The position numbers and the translations under genes are program-made. From NCBI GenBank assembly GCA_951394045.1, contig OX595989.1, forward strand, positions 3,596,001-3,660,000: DNA of 64,000 nt, read 5' to 3'. Origin of the DNA: Nitzschia sp. DOCU1. Taxonomy: Eukaryota; Bacillariophyta; Bacillariophyceae; Bacillariales; Bacillariaceae. The notes below the pieces were generated by a model. The model was given only the letters and a program-made list of their open reading frames with translations. It searched no databases and had not been told where the DNA came from. Positions within the stretch are counted from its first letter, which is position 1. Every line of letters begins with the position of its first letter. This document shows, piece after piece, positions 54,730 to 64,000 of this stretch.

Positions 54730-57492
54730 ATGAGCTGAGCCTGCTGAAGACGACGAGAGTGATCATCACCAATTCAACGATTCTACAAGCATCCTTGGGG
54801 ATGGTAGCTCGTTCGACGAAATCGTGCTCGCAAATTGTACTCGCGTTGGCGAGCTCGCAGAATCGTTTGGCCAGACTTTGTTGAACAATGCGAGTGACTG
54901 CCCAGCTTATACTGGGTTGGGCTATCTCATTCAATACAACTTTACAGCATTGCACGTCACACCGACCTACATGTCCTTGGCTACCGAGGGTATCGCACGA
55001 GCTGCTTTGGGTACGGACGACTTCACAATCCAAACCACTATCCACCCGTTGCCGCTTACCGACTTTGAGAAATCCATCGCAAAGACGGAAGATGCCTTCA
55101 CGGCATGGTTTTTGCTAGTTTTGAGTTTCCCATTTATTGCCGGAAGCTTTGGAACATTCATCGTGGCGGAACGCGAATCCAAGGCCAAGCACTTGCAGAC
55201 TGTGACGGGAGTCAAGCCTTCGGGATATTGGGTTTCGACGTACCTATGGGACATTGTCAACTACCAGTTTCCTCTTTGGATCGTCGTGGCGTTAGGGTTA
55301 GGGATGTTTTTCATCTTCAAGGTTGATGCTTTCACGACGACCGAGTTTGGAGTCCTTGGCGGAGTGATTTCTGCCATGGTTCTTTACGGGCCCGCTGCCG
55401 CTGGATACACGTACTGCCTGACCTATCTCTTCAAATCGCCGGCCCTCTGTAACGTCATCTCGATTATCTCTGGATTTTTGATCGGAATGGGCGGGCCGGT
55501 CACAGTCATTATTCTCACCTTGATCGGGGGAGACCCATACGAACCCAAGCAAAATCTGGTGGATATTGCCAACATCCTGTCTTGGATTCTGCGCTTCCAT
55601 CCTTGCTTCTGCCTCGGACACGCTCTCTACTTTGCTCTCAACATCGACTTTGTGAAGTTCTTGTACCCCGGCTTGACGACCGTTTGGAGCAAGGAAGTGT
55701 TGCTGTACGACGTGGTCTTTTTGGGGTGGGAGTCGGTGGTTTACGTCATTCTTGCTATCCAGATCGATATCTGGAGCACTAATCCAAGTATTGTTTCGGC
55801 CTGGAAGAAGTTCACTTGGTGCCTGACGTGCTCGTGGCCGAAATCGTCGGATCGTGACATCACGACGGAACTAGCTGAGGACAGCGACGTATTGGCGGAG
55901 GAGGAGCGTGTTGGCAGCGGCGGCGCCAATAACGACATTATTGTGTGCGACAAATTGTCGAAGACGTACGACAACGGAAAGAAGGCAGTCAATAATTTAT
56001 CTCTGGGTATCCCGCCTGGCCAAGTTTTTGGCTTACTGGGCGTGAACGGGGCGTAAGTTTTGAAGTCTCGGTTTTTGGCTCGAGGCACCATGAGTCTCTG
56101 TCTCTCAACCTTTACAATCTTGCGTTCGTGTTTGCAGTGGAAAGACGACGACTATGCAGATGCTGACCGCCGAGTTTCCCGCCACTTCTGGCGACGCGAC
56201 CCTGGCGGGCTACAGCGTATCAAGGGAGCCTGAAAAGACCCGTCGTCGGGTCGGATACTGTCCTCAGTTCGATGCGCACTTTGCCAACATGACCGGGAGA
56301 GAGCATGTCGAGCTTTACGCTACGATCAAGGGGATTCCCAGGGAATTCGTCAAGGAGGCGACTTCTGCCAAGCTTGCCCAAGTAGGTCTTTCGGAATCCG
56401 ACAGCGATCGCTTGGCCGCAAACTACAGTGGAGGAATCAAGCGTCGTTTGAGTCTTGCATGTGCTACCATTGGTGATCCTCAAATCGTCTTTTTGGAGGA
56501 GCGCTCGACCGGAGTGGACCCCGTGGCTCGACGCGAGATTTGGGAAATGGTAAGCAACATGGTTGCCGGGAGAAACGTCGCTCCTGAAGAACGCACCAGC
56601 ATCATTTTGACGACGCACAGCATGGAAGAATGCGAGGCCTTGTGTCCTCGAATCGGCATCATGGCCAATGGGCGGCTCCGGGCTCTGGGATCGGCACAGC
56701 ATCTCAAGAACAAATTCGGCAAAGGATACCAGATAGAGATGAAGTGGCAACATAGTTGCCGGGAGAAACGTCGCTCCTGAAGAACGCACCAGCATCATTT
56801 TGACGACGCACAGCATGGAAGAATGCGAGGCCTTGTGTCCTCGAATCGGCATCATGGCCAATGGGCGGCTCCGGGCTCTGGGATCGGCACAGCATCTCAA
56901 GAACAAATTCGGCAAAGGATACCAGATAGAGATGAAGTGCAAGCTCGTGGAACGGTCGGATCCTGACTATGTCGAGGTAGTTTCGAAGCTCGGTCAAGGG
57001 CGTTTGAATAGCTCCGGGGCGCAAACAGCAGAAGAAGGGGGCGTCGTGCCAGAGACGGAAGACATTTTCTTCAATCTGGATCAGACGGTTGCGGCCCTGC
57101 AGGAATTGACGGGTGATACCTACCTATCTTCTGTCATCAACGACCAGAATCCCATTGGTTACAATATTCACAAGAGTGCGACTTCACCGACGGGAGGAAC
57201 CCTTGCCGAACTCGCCGCCTTTGCGACCGTAGAGTTGAGGATCCGAAAGATTGCGGAGTACATCGTAACTTCGTATGCCTCCAATATTTTCCGGGAGCGC
57301 CAGGATACCAAGGTCCGATACGAAGTCAACTCGGAGGGTGTGAAGATTTTGAGTATCTTTGCCAGTTTGGAAGCGAACAAGGAACGTCTCCTTTTGGATG
57401 ACTATGGAGTCAGTCAGACCTCTTTGGAACAAGTCTTCAACATGCATGCTGCCGAAGCGGAGAAACTCAAATTAGGCACAAACGACCATTAA
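54730..57492 (+). pseudogene. Truncated, frameshifted ABCA-type transporter (C-terminal half)
   Basis: Only the second membrane domain and second ATP-binding domain remain. Helices run from AFTAWFLLVLSFPFIAGSFGTFIV to WESVVYVILAIQI. The nucleotide-binding domain has GVNGA|GKTTT (Walker A, split by an 85-bp intron 56053-56137), NYSGGIKRRLSLA (signature) and IVFLEERSTGVDP. In that last segment the usual D-E-P Walker B triplet is E-E-R. A 193-bp tandem duplication (56555-56938) then breaks the frame. The tail after it ([19 protein letters not shown]) is typical of ABCA proteins. No start codon is found for the frame, which opens near 54730. Function is presumably lost. Confidence 0.82.
56555..56938 (+). 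repeat. 193-bp tandem duplication in the ABC nucleotide-binding domain
   Basis: About 56555-56745 and 56748-56938 are almost identical. Both encode [20 protein letters not shown]...GKGYQIEMK, in frames offset by one. Confidence 0.93.
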
Positions 57493-59981
57493 TTTGATAA
57501 TGCCTGCTGAAGACGACGAGAGTGATCATCACCAATTCAAGCACAAGAGTGCGGGACCACTGTTTGCGAAGAAAAATATGATACGCAAAACGGAAGCGTC
57601 GCCAAGAACCGATTTGAAATAATAGTAGGACTAGAACGTATTTTGTTCGGAGCAATAATATGTTATGTATCGTGCGAGAAACGATGCAACCTAGCTAGCT
57701 ACTCCTCTACCGGTAGATTTATCATCTATCTATTCATCGAACTTTTGGCTTCGTTTTTGTGTTCTCACACAAACAGTTACTGAGCCCCACCGCTACGTCA
57801 AAGCAGTTCGATTTCGGAGGGGGTGGGCCACAGCTGCTCCGCCCGGTAGAGACAACAATCCACTTCACTCGACGGCGTAGCCGATTCCAATTCTCCACGC
57901 ACCAGCACAGGTTACACTTAAACTCTCCGCGACGAGACACGTACGCGAGTGGAGGACGTTTTAAAACCGGAACCACAAACCGGTTGCGTTGATCAGGCTG
58001 TTTGTGTGCGGGGAGAATCGGAATCGGGGTCGAGATCACGGATCAGGATCGTTGCTCTGGAAAATGTTGGTATTGTAGAACAACGCCAGACCCCTGCGAA
58101 AGGAGGAAAGAACAAGGTGAGTAGCACTGCGGGAAAGAAATATGATCAAACGGCACCGTCAAGTCGCAAAAACGCAAGTTTGGAGTGCACGTACCGTTCC
58201 AAAGGGCGCCACCACATGAATCATTCCTCCGCCAACACCAACACAACAATCAAACATTTCATCAAACAACTTTCTTCCAGGGTCTGCTTCGGCTCCGTTT
58301 GCCTCAGGGAGCTAGCGTCATGGTTCAACCGAATCAGGAGGGCTCTCCAGAGACTGAGTCCACGTACACCCCCAATATTGGCTTCCTTCAGGACGAGTGT
58401 TCCAGGGCGGTCCGGCACAAACCGGACCTTCACCGTGGATTTCTCCTCCTTCAGGCTGTTATCTCGCTACAGCTGAGCCGCACCATCAAAATGATAGTGA
58501 TCGCCGCAGTAGAGGTCTGTTCATAGCAGAGTGAAAAGAAAGTTGATGAAGAAAGCTGATCATCGTACGATGCGGATTGCTCCCTTCGCAAAAAAGTGAG
58601 GTCGATTGAGTGAAAAAGTGATGCATTTGTTGGAAGGAATGCTGAGATCCGAGCCGTTTCTGCTGTGGTTTGCGAGTAGTTTCGTGATTTTTCCCACGAT
58701 GAAGCAGTTTCGTGATTTTTCCCACGATGAAGCCCCACGGTGGCTGAAAGTAATCCACATTCATCAACGGCCAGTTCGCCAAATCCACAGAATATGGTTT
58801 CTGAGGCAAGGGCATAAGCTAGAAAACATTTGACGCTGTTTGTTAAACACGATTGATATGCCTTACGAATTCAGCTCGTCGACTAGACGGACTACATCGG
58901 AAAGATAGCAAGCTAGAGAAGTGGGCCGATCGCTGTCCAGCTGGATGCTACAATCACACCCATGCTGTAAACGGCAAGCTATGGTTGATTTGAAGACGCT
59001 TGTAAAGTTTTGTCAAATTACGATAGGTAGTTAGAAACTTAGTAGCCCTTTTTCAATGCCCTCATCGACCCATAGGAAAAACGGTCGGCCACGCGGTCTA
59101 TCGCGAGTTCGTTTTTTAGATGACGCTAACTCACTCTGTGATCAAAAGGAGACCATGAAAATTTAATCTAGAGTCAATGTCAATATAAAGTACAATATTG
59201 TAAAGAGCGACCTTGCCAGAAAGGGTAAGCAAAGTTAGATTGCAATAGAGGGAAGATTGTCGCCCGCCGTGATTTCACTATAAATTTATGTGTAAGCAGT
59301 CGAGGTAATCAAAATCACTCAAGATCAATTTCCCTCTAAGTAAATGCATATGCCCTCTTGGAGGCAGCCGAGGGGATGCAATGCGATTTCCCGAGATTTC
59401 ACTACTCGCAATTTGGTGACACAAGATTTTACAACAAGCGATTTCGCAACAACCGCTTTCGTACTGGGGGCATGACCCTTTTGACCTCTTTGACCACTTA
59501 TCGAATCTCATTCCCTCAGCGACAAAAAAAGAGCCGATAGTGCAAAGGATTGCAGCAGAGTACGTAGATAGCTGGCTACTACGGTAGCTACGACTGCAGA
59601 CTACTGCTAGCCCTCTCGTCTAACTTTTGTTCTAGCTTCTGTGGTTACGGAAGCCAGACGACCGCAGCTTCCTCACTTCTACAAGCGACGGTATCATGAT
59701 AATACGAGCACCGTGGGCTCTCGTTCTTTCTATCGGCGGGATAGTAAAGAACTGTACTGTCAGCAGCCACAATCATGATTACTATTAGCTAGTAGTAACA
59801 ACTATGTATTGTCTCATTCCCTGTGGCGACACCGTCCTACCACTTGTTGATGTTGGCCGCGAATCGTTCCATTCATTAACTAGTAGTAGCGCAGGTCTGG
59901 GAACGGCCGCCCGACCGTTGCAGAGTTAGAGGAGAGAGTCGTATCCAATGTTTCTGACTGATGATCCTCGTGGTCCCGCCA
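57493..59981. other. Long region without a confident gene; repeat fragments
   Basis: About 57502-57540 repeats 54738-54776 (CCTGCTGAAGACGACGAGAG...). About 57718-57805 repeats the CDC16-MINDY3 spacer (34748-34818). A weak two-exon frame, 57949-58116 plus 58281-58526 (donor AAG|GTGAGT, acceptor CTTCCAG), joins in phase to 137 codons, but it lacks an ATG and a domain. A perfect 28-bp tandem pair lies at 58679-58734. Nothing is recognised from 58800 to 59981. Confidence 0.5.
58679..58734. repeat. 28-bp tandem duplication
   Basis: Two copies of a unit beginning GTTTCGTGATTTTTCCCACG, identical except perhaps the last base. Confidence 0.9.
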
Positions 59982-60917
59982 TCAAGAACAAGTCGCAAGA
60001 GTGAGCCATAGGCGGAGGCTTTGCCAGCCAGTAGCACTGCTACCAGTTTGCCGCCGCCTGTTGTCCGACGACGGTAGAACATTCACAGATACTGCCACTT
60101 CATTGGCAGCTCTGGCTCGAAGATGGAGTTCCTTTTCTTTATAGATTTCTTGCAAAACCCCGTGGATGCGATCTCGAGTTGTCTTGCTGGCCATGCCGGT
60201 ACTTAGGTTCACCCTAGATTCGTGAATCCTCGGCACTTCGTGTTTGCGAGACTTTTTGTATCCCAAATGAGGAAGTTGAGACGTCTTGGACCTTTTGGTC
60301 CCTGGTTCCGAGAGATCTTCGTCACAGCGTGCACACCCAGTACTGTTGCTCGACATGCCATCCAAACGCCGGCTCTGGGCTCGACGAGTGACTCGAATGA
60401 TCGATTCTTCTCTCCAGCTCGGCAAATCCTTGAGTTCGACTGGGTTGGTCATTTCGGCCACGCGCTCGTCGATTGCACGTCGAAGAGCTTCGTCCTCGAT
60501 ATGACTCCGTCTCGAGACGGTATTGTAGACACCACCACTGTCTGGATAGGCGGCCAGCGCGGCTTCGGCAGCCGCGGCTGTGCGGCGAACGGCAAGAGCG
60601 CCATAGTATGCCGTTTCATTTTCCCGTGTCCGCATGAAATCAGCCGCAATACAGCGTTTGAGCCAATCGCTATCCTCCAACATTTCAACTGCTTCTGGCC
60701 AGGTCTTGCGCAAGTCAACAAACGGATCTTCAACAAAAATATCCTTGTCCGAAGAACCAGTTGTCGACCGATCGTCGTCATTCCCTTCCTTGGCAAGAAC
60801 TTTGACGTTACGTGGGACCCGACGCCAGGCCATGGCGTGGGCATCCTTGACGGCATTTGTACAGTGGCTGGCGCGTCGCTGCATGATAGCGAGAATTTCG
60901 TACGATTCCTTTGCCAT
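59982..60917 (-). CDS. Unknown soluble basic/charged protein
   Basis: 311 residues starting MAKESYEILAIMQRRASHCT. The composition is charged, with Ala-rich helices (ALAVRRTAAAAEAALAAYP) and an Arg/Ser-rich C-terminal half (RRAQSRRLDGMSS, KRSKTSQLPHLGYKKSRKHE). KKSRKHE and KRSK could be nuclear localisation signals. A GCARCDED element contains one Cys pair. I recognise no domain. The last 20 residues (WQSLRLWLTLATCS) look unlike the rest, so the true 3' end may involve an intron. Confidence 0.5.
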   Translation of the reverse strand: MAKESYEILAIMQRRASHCTNAVKDAHAMAWRRVPRNVKVLAKEGNDDDRSTTGSSDKDIFVEDPFVDLRKTWPEAVEMLEDSDWLKRCIAADFMRTRENETAYYGALAVRRTAAAAEAALAAYPDSGGVYNTVSRRSHIEDEALRRAIDERVAEMTNPVELKDLPSWREESIIRVTRRAQSRRLDGMSSNSTGCARCDEDLSEPGTKRSKTSQLPHLGYKKSRKHEVPRIHESRVNLSTGMASKTTRDRIHGVLQEIYKEKELHLRARAANEVAVSVNVLPSSDNRRRQTGSSATGWQSLRLWLTLATCS

Positions 60918-61161
60918 CTTCCAATAAATAGAACCAGGCGGATTGTACGCCAGAGGGTTGGTACAAAGCAGACGCCAGTCCGAGACAAAGGAGTCAAGAG
61001 TCCTGTACTTTTCTTCGAGAACATTGGAACGGATCTTGCCGAAATATTGGATTCTTGATGATTGCCGTTACGAACGAAATTTGCAATCAAAGAGAGTCGG
61101 CAAGACGCTTTTGACTAGCTTGCTGCTCTTTGCTCTGGAAGACTGCTGCAAGCGCCGCCCC
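60918..61161. other. Short spacer between two minus-strand genes
   Basis: 243 bp. Nothing is recognised beyond presumed promoter sequence for the gene at 59982. Confidence 0.35.
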
Positions 61162-62721
61162 CTACTTTTGCTGTTTGTTCTTCATCGTGGCCATGATTTC
61201 AAAGTATTTGGCACACACGTCGGAATACAGTTGAACACACTCGTACTTTCGCCTCACATTTCCTTGTTCATCCGTATCATAATTTAGACACCGCCATTGC
61301 TCGAGCGCCCCGTCGATCAGTGGTTTATACTGCAAATCTTCTTGAAGTATGGACTGAGCCTTGTCGAATGTATTGCAATCGTCGTCAGTTCGCTTCAAAA
61401 ATGATTCGAACACACCAGCTCGCTCCGCCACAGTATCATCATCAGAAGTAGTAGTATCGTAGAGATTCCATTCCGTCACGAGACAATCATTGTCAATGAC
61501 AGGTTGGGCAATTTGGGCCTTTGTGGTTGTCAAGACGCGTGCTCCTGCTACCAAGGACAAATAGACCACGCGCGGTCCAAAATCACCCGCTGTCAACAAG
61601 ACACTCTTCCTAGCCGATTGGAAGAGTGCCAATTGTTCGATCAAACCAATTTGTCCAAATTCGACGTGACGGACATGGATACTATCCAATAGCTGAATGG
61701 TTTGCTGATAGTACGGCGACGAATCTCCACCGTGACGACTGCCAGCAAAGCATATTGTAAAGTTGTGGTTGTTGCTGCTGCCGTCTCCGATTAGCCAGTG
61801 ACCGACAGTGTTGTTTTGTTGTTCTCGTTGACGCCAATAGTATTTGGCATAGTCAACAAGTTCTTGTGCCAATCGCAATTGCCCTTTGCTAGCCTTCCAA
61901 CTCGACACGTAGGCGATGGAGCAATTCTCCATGGCTGAGTGCTGCTGTTGGGATATCGATAAATAGGCCACCCTTTGGTTGCTAGCGCTGCTGCTATTAT
62001 TGGATAGTTGTCGTAGTTGTTGGCTGGCTTGCCAAATGGCTTGTGATGGCGGTTTTACGTGTAGATGATCCGGAAGGACTGTATACCACTTTCGGTCACA
62101 CGTTTGGCATGGCGTTTGACCAATGGGAAATTGAACAATGATGGGGCATGTAGCATCAGTGATATTGGGACCACGACAAAAGCCAAAGAGATGCGGATAG
62201 ATCTGCAACAATTCTCGGATGCCAGACGACCTGGAAAAAATGAGAGATAGGGAACTCCATACTTTGCGTTTTTCCACTTTGTCTAGAAGTTTGCGTAAGT
62301 CATCTTGTGGGGCTTGTACAAGTGGGAGTACCTCCAACAACTTATCCGGCTCTCGAGCTTTGGTGGCATAAACTCGAGTAGAATTCGCTGGCAGTAGTCG
62401 TCTCACTACTCTTGAGAAAGAGTGAGTCCAGAGAAACTGAGGCTCCGTCGGATTGCCGTTGAAGAAGACTGCACCGGGTGGATAGCTTATCGCAGTTGAC
62501 GTTGACGTCGTGGGGTTACTATCTGCAGTATCGTCCCCAGCGACACTTGCGGATATTCTGGCATGGTCATCCACAGGACTTGTCGCGGCTTCTCCCGCCG
62601 CCGAAGAAGATACCGACAGATTCAGGGAACGAAAACTCAACGTCAAAATCACCAGCACAAAGAGAAACACTCGCAGCGGTCTCTTAAGAAGACGATCATG
62701 GACTGAATTCGCGCCTTTCAT
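61162..62721 (-). CDS. Type II membrane protein, possible glycosyltransferase
   Basis: 519 residues. A basic N-terminus and one helix (LRVFLFVLVILTLSF, about residues 16-30) form a signal anchor, followed by a Ser/Thr-rich stem. The lumenal domain has several Cys (FGFCRGPNITDATC, CQTCDRKWY), many N-glycosylation sequons, and a Rossmann-like stretch IAYVSSWKASKGQLRLAQELVDYAKYYW. Later segments include LIEQLALFQSARKSVLLTAGDFGPRVVYLSLVAGARVLTT. The latter two resemble the beta-alpha units and the nucleotide-sugar-binding region of GT-B fold (GT4-like) enzymes. The resemblance is weak, so the enzymatic call is tentative. Golgi location is likely. It is divergent from the short frame at 63045. Confidence 0.6.
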   Translation of the reverse strand: MKGANSVHDRLLKRPLRVFLFVLVILTLSFRSLNLSVSSSAAGEAATSPVDDHARISASVAGDDTADSNPTTSTSTAISYPPGAVFFNGNPTEPQFLWTHSFSRVVRRLLPANSTRVYATKAREPDKLLEVLPLVQAPQDDLRKLLDKVEKRKVWSSLSLIFSRSSGIRELLQIYPHLFGFCRGPNITDATCPIIVQFPIGQTPCQTCDRKWYTVLPDHLHVKPPSQAIWQASQQLRQLSNNSSSASNQRVAYLSISQQQHSAMENCSIAYVSSWKASKGQLRLAQELVDYAKYYWRQREQQNNTVGHWLIGDGSSNNHNFTICFAGSRHGGDSSPYYQQTIQLLDSIHVRHVEFGQIGLIEQLALFQSARKSVLLTAGDFGPRVVYLSLVAGARVLTTTKAQIAQPVIDNDCLVTEWNLYDTTTSDDDTVAERAGVFESFLKRTDDDCNTFDKAQSILQEDLQYKPLIDGALEQWRCLNYDTDEQGNVRRKYECVQLYSDVCAKYFEIMATMKNKQQK

Positions 62722-63429
62722 TTACATTGTCGTCTCGTTGTTGGAATAAGAAAGGAGTCAACGAAGCACACAAGCATCAACAGAACATTCATCTCATTGC
62801 CGCCGCAGCAGGAAGAGTGGCGGGAAAATTTCGATGACGTAACGAATCCGAGTATGACGTCAGGAGTGACGAAGGAAGGAAACTGATGAGCTACCGGCAG
62901 CTAGCGGGCCATCCTCAAACTGCAAACTACGGTACACTTTACACTACTATCAGCTAGGCGACGTTCCAGCAAGGTTCCGCAAGTTATACCTAGCTCTAGG
63001 AAGCACAACGAAACGAAACGCAGCAGCATAAGCTTCTACTTGACATGAAATGCACTTGGTCGCTGGTTTCGATCGTTCTTCTCATCACACGGACCATAAA
63101 CAGTTTCATCATTCAAATTGCCCATCGTTCCCTTTCGCCGCTTCAGCTTTGCTTCGTTGACGAAAGCAGGAGGTACCAAAACCCTACTATCGGTTTTCTA
63201 GTGAATGGCAGAAACAAATATATGCAAAACTCTTTATTCCGTATTAGAAGTGTATCACGAACCTAGTCGTCAGCATTGACAAATATGAGGAATGATCATT
63301 CGGTGTGGGTTGTGGGAAATTTAAATAGACAGGTAAAAGCTGCTGTCGAGCACACGATTGCTCAACAGACAGAATGGTCGTCGTTTTCCAGTAATAGCAG
63401 CAATAGGAGACGAGACTTCGTCGTCCTGT
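62722..63429. other. Intergenic; one short frame with signal-peptide-like start
   Basis: A 73-codon plus-strand frame (63045-63266) starts with an ATG and MKCTWSLVSIVLLITRTINSF, resembling a plastid/ER presequence, but it ends without a recognisable domain. It could be a first exon or chance. Confidence 0.35.
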
Positions 63430-64000
63430 TTATTTATCCTTGGTAGAAGTGGCCAGGGTTTCTTGCGTGAACCTCTTTGGCAACTTGGTAACAATAGCAT
63501 CGGTCATGCGACGAGCCAATCGTTGAGGATCGGGCGCGGGGTCGTAGTCGTGTCGGATCACGTACTCTCGGAATCGGTTGTTGCTGAAGGATCCAATTCC
63601 AAAGGCAGGCAAGATTCGGAAACCACGTGCGAACGAGACAGTGGCGAATTCATTGCGGATAGCAGAAACGCGAGCCGCCGTGGAAACGCCGGGGTTGTTG
63701 TAAAAGTCCATGGCGTGGATGTGGAGAGGAGCCGTCACAATTTGAGTGAAGACGGGGATCGCCAAGGCCATGGAGAACTCAGCAGTGTATTTCTCAACAC
63801 CGTGATTTTCTTGCAAGTAGTCCGCAGCCTTGGGGGCGGCGTAGAAGGTGGCATACATGGTGGCCGCATCACGAGCAGCGAACAAACCAATGGTGCGCAT
63901 GGGGGTAGCTCCCTTGGGCTTTCCAGCTCCGAATTCACGAGCAAAGATGGAGTCACGCCATGCCAAGAGACCAATGTTGGCAACGGCCGAGGCAGCGACC
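63430..64000 (-). CDS. Mitochondrial-carrier-like protein, partial at the window edge
   Basis: The frame is open from the window edge (64000) to the stop at 63430, covering the last 190 or so residues. The start lies outside. Hydrophobic segments (RTIGLFAARDAATMYATFYAAPKAADYL, ALAIPVFTQIVTAPLHIHAMDF, RGFRILPAFGIGSFSNNRFREYV) are arranged like the final repeats of an SLC25-type carrier. PLHIHAMDFYNNP sits where the PxD/ExxK/R motif of a repeat would be, and RGFRILPAFGIG sits at the even-helix position. The canonical motif is degenerate, so family membership is inferred. Confidence 0.5.
   Translation of the reverse strand, partial: VAASAVANIGLLAWRDSIFAREFGAGKPKGATPMRTIGLFAARDAATMYATFYAAPKAADYLQENHGVEKYTAEFSMALAIPVFTQIVTAPLHIHAMDFYNNPGVSTAARVSAIRNEFATVSFARGFRILPAFGIGSFSNNRFREYVIRHDYDPAPDPQRLARRMTDAIVTKLPKRFTQETLATSTKDK

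Noticed and set aside
54482..55045. Hydrophobic minus-strand frame with two SSSYFG-type repeats
   Set aside because: Antisense to the ABC remnant and its leader. Hydrophobicity arises from the complementary strand, and no start or domain is convincing.
56550..56755. Splicing out the duplicated ABC segment through GTAAGC...ATAG
   Set aside because: The signals exist, but the joined frame is wrong by one base, so it does not rescue the protein.

Overview
The window is nuclear DNA of a photosynthetic stramenopile, most likely a pennate diatom. This is inferred from short GT-AG introns (mostly 77-102 bp), plastid-type presequences with an aromatic residue after the signal-peptide cleavage site, a diatom-style 7TM receptor, Golgi type II enzymes and uncharacterised families I associate with diatoms. 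The species cannot be named from sequence alone. The sequence is rich in CTAG/ACTAGTAG motifs and simple repeats, and I see no intact transposon, CRISPR array or recognisable tRNA.

Layout. 1-0.7 kb: inverted, broken fragments of a MINDY-3-type deubiquitinase gene whose intact copy is at 35.3-37.7 kb. 1.3-5.2 kb: spliceosomal SF3B3 (minus). 6.8-8.8 kb: a signal-peptide membrane protein gene carrying out-of-frame ~270-bp tandem repeats. 9.4-13.6 kb: a GT92-like glycosyltransferase, a three-exon Cys-rich secreted protein, and an HtrA/Deg-like protease fused to a ClpS-like domain, followed by decayed repeats of its 3' end. 16.3-19.7 kb: two tandem paralogues of an uncharacterised family. 20.3-25.3 kb: a small membrane protein, a sulfotransferase, a GT-A glycosyltransferase and a secreted Lys-rich, Thr/Pro-rich (silaffin-like) protein. 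25.7-29.0 kb: a six-exon PI-specific phospholipase C. 31.8-34.6 kb: APC/C subunit CDC16 (APC6). 35.3-37.7 kb: MINDY3. 40.1-41.5 kb: an acidic unknown protein. 42.1-44.6 kb: divergent eS8 and eIF1A. 45.3-47.7 kb: a plastid-type double phosphoglycerate-mutase protein whose first domain has lost catalytic residues. 48.1-49.5 kb: the 7TM receptor. 49.8-54.5 kb: a mosaic assembled from pieces of the neighbouring MINDY3, receptor and CDC16 genes. 54.7-57.5 kb: a truncated, frameshifted ABCA-type transporter. 60-64 kb: an unknown protein, a type II membrane protein and a partial mitochondrial-carrier-like gene.

The genes do not form a pathway. Several are housekeeping (splicing, translation, APC/C) and several are secretory or Golgi. 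The unusual part is the instability of 31-58 kb, where MINDY3, its 3' flank, the 7TM receptor and CDC16 have been copied and recombined into chimeric open frames. The best candidates for new biology are the Deg-ClpS fusion, the half-dead double PGAM, the repeat-containing membrane protein and the chimeric locus. Splice sites were placed by eye, from GT-AG signals and phase agreement.
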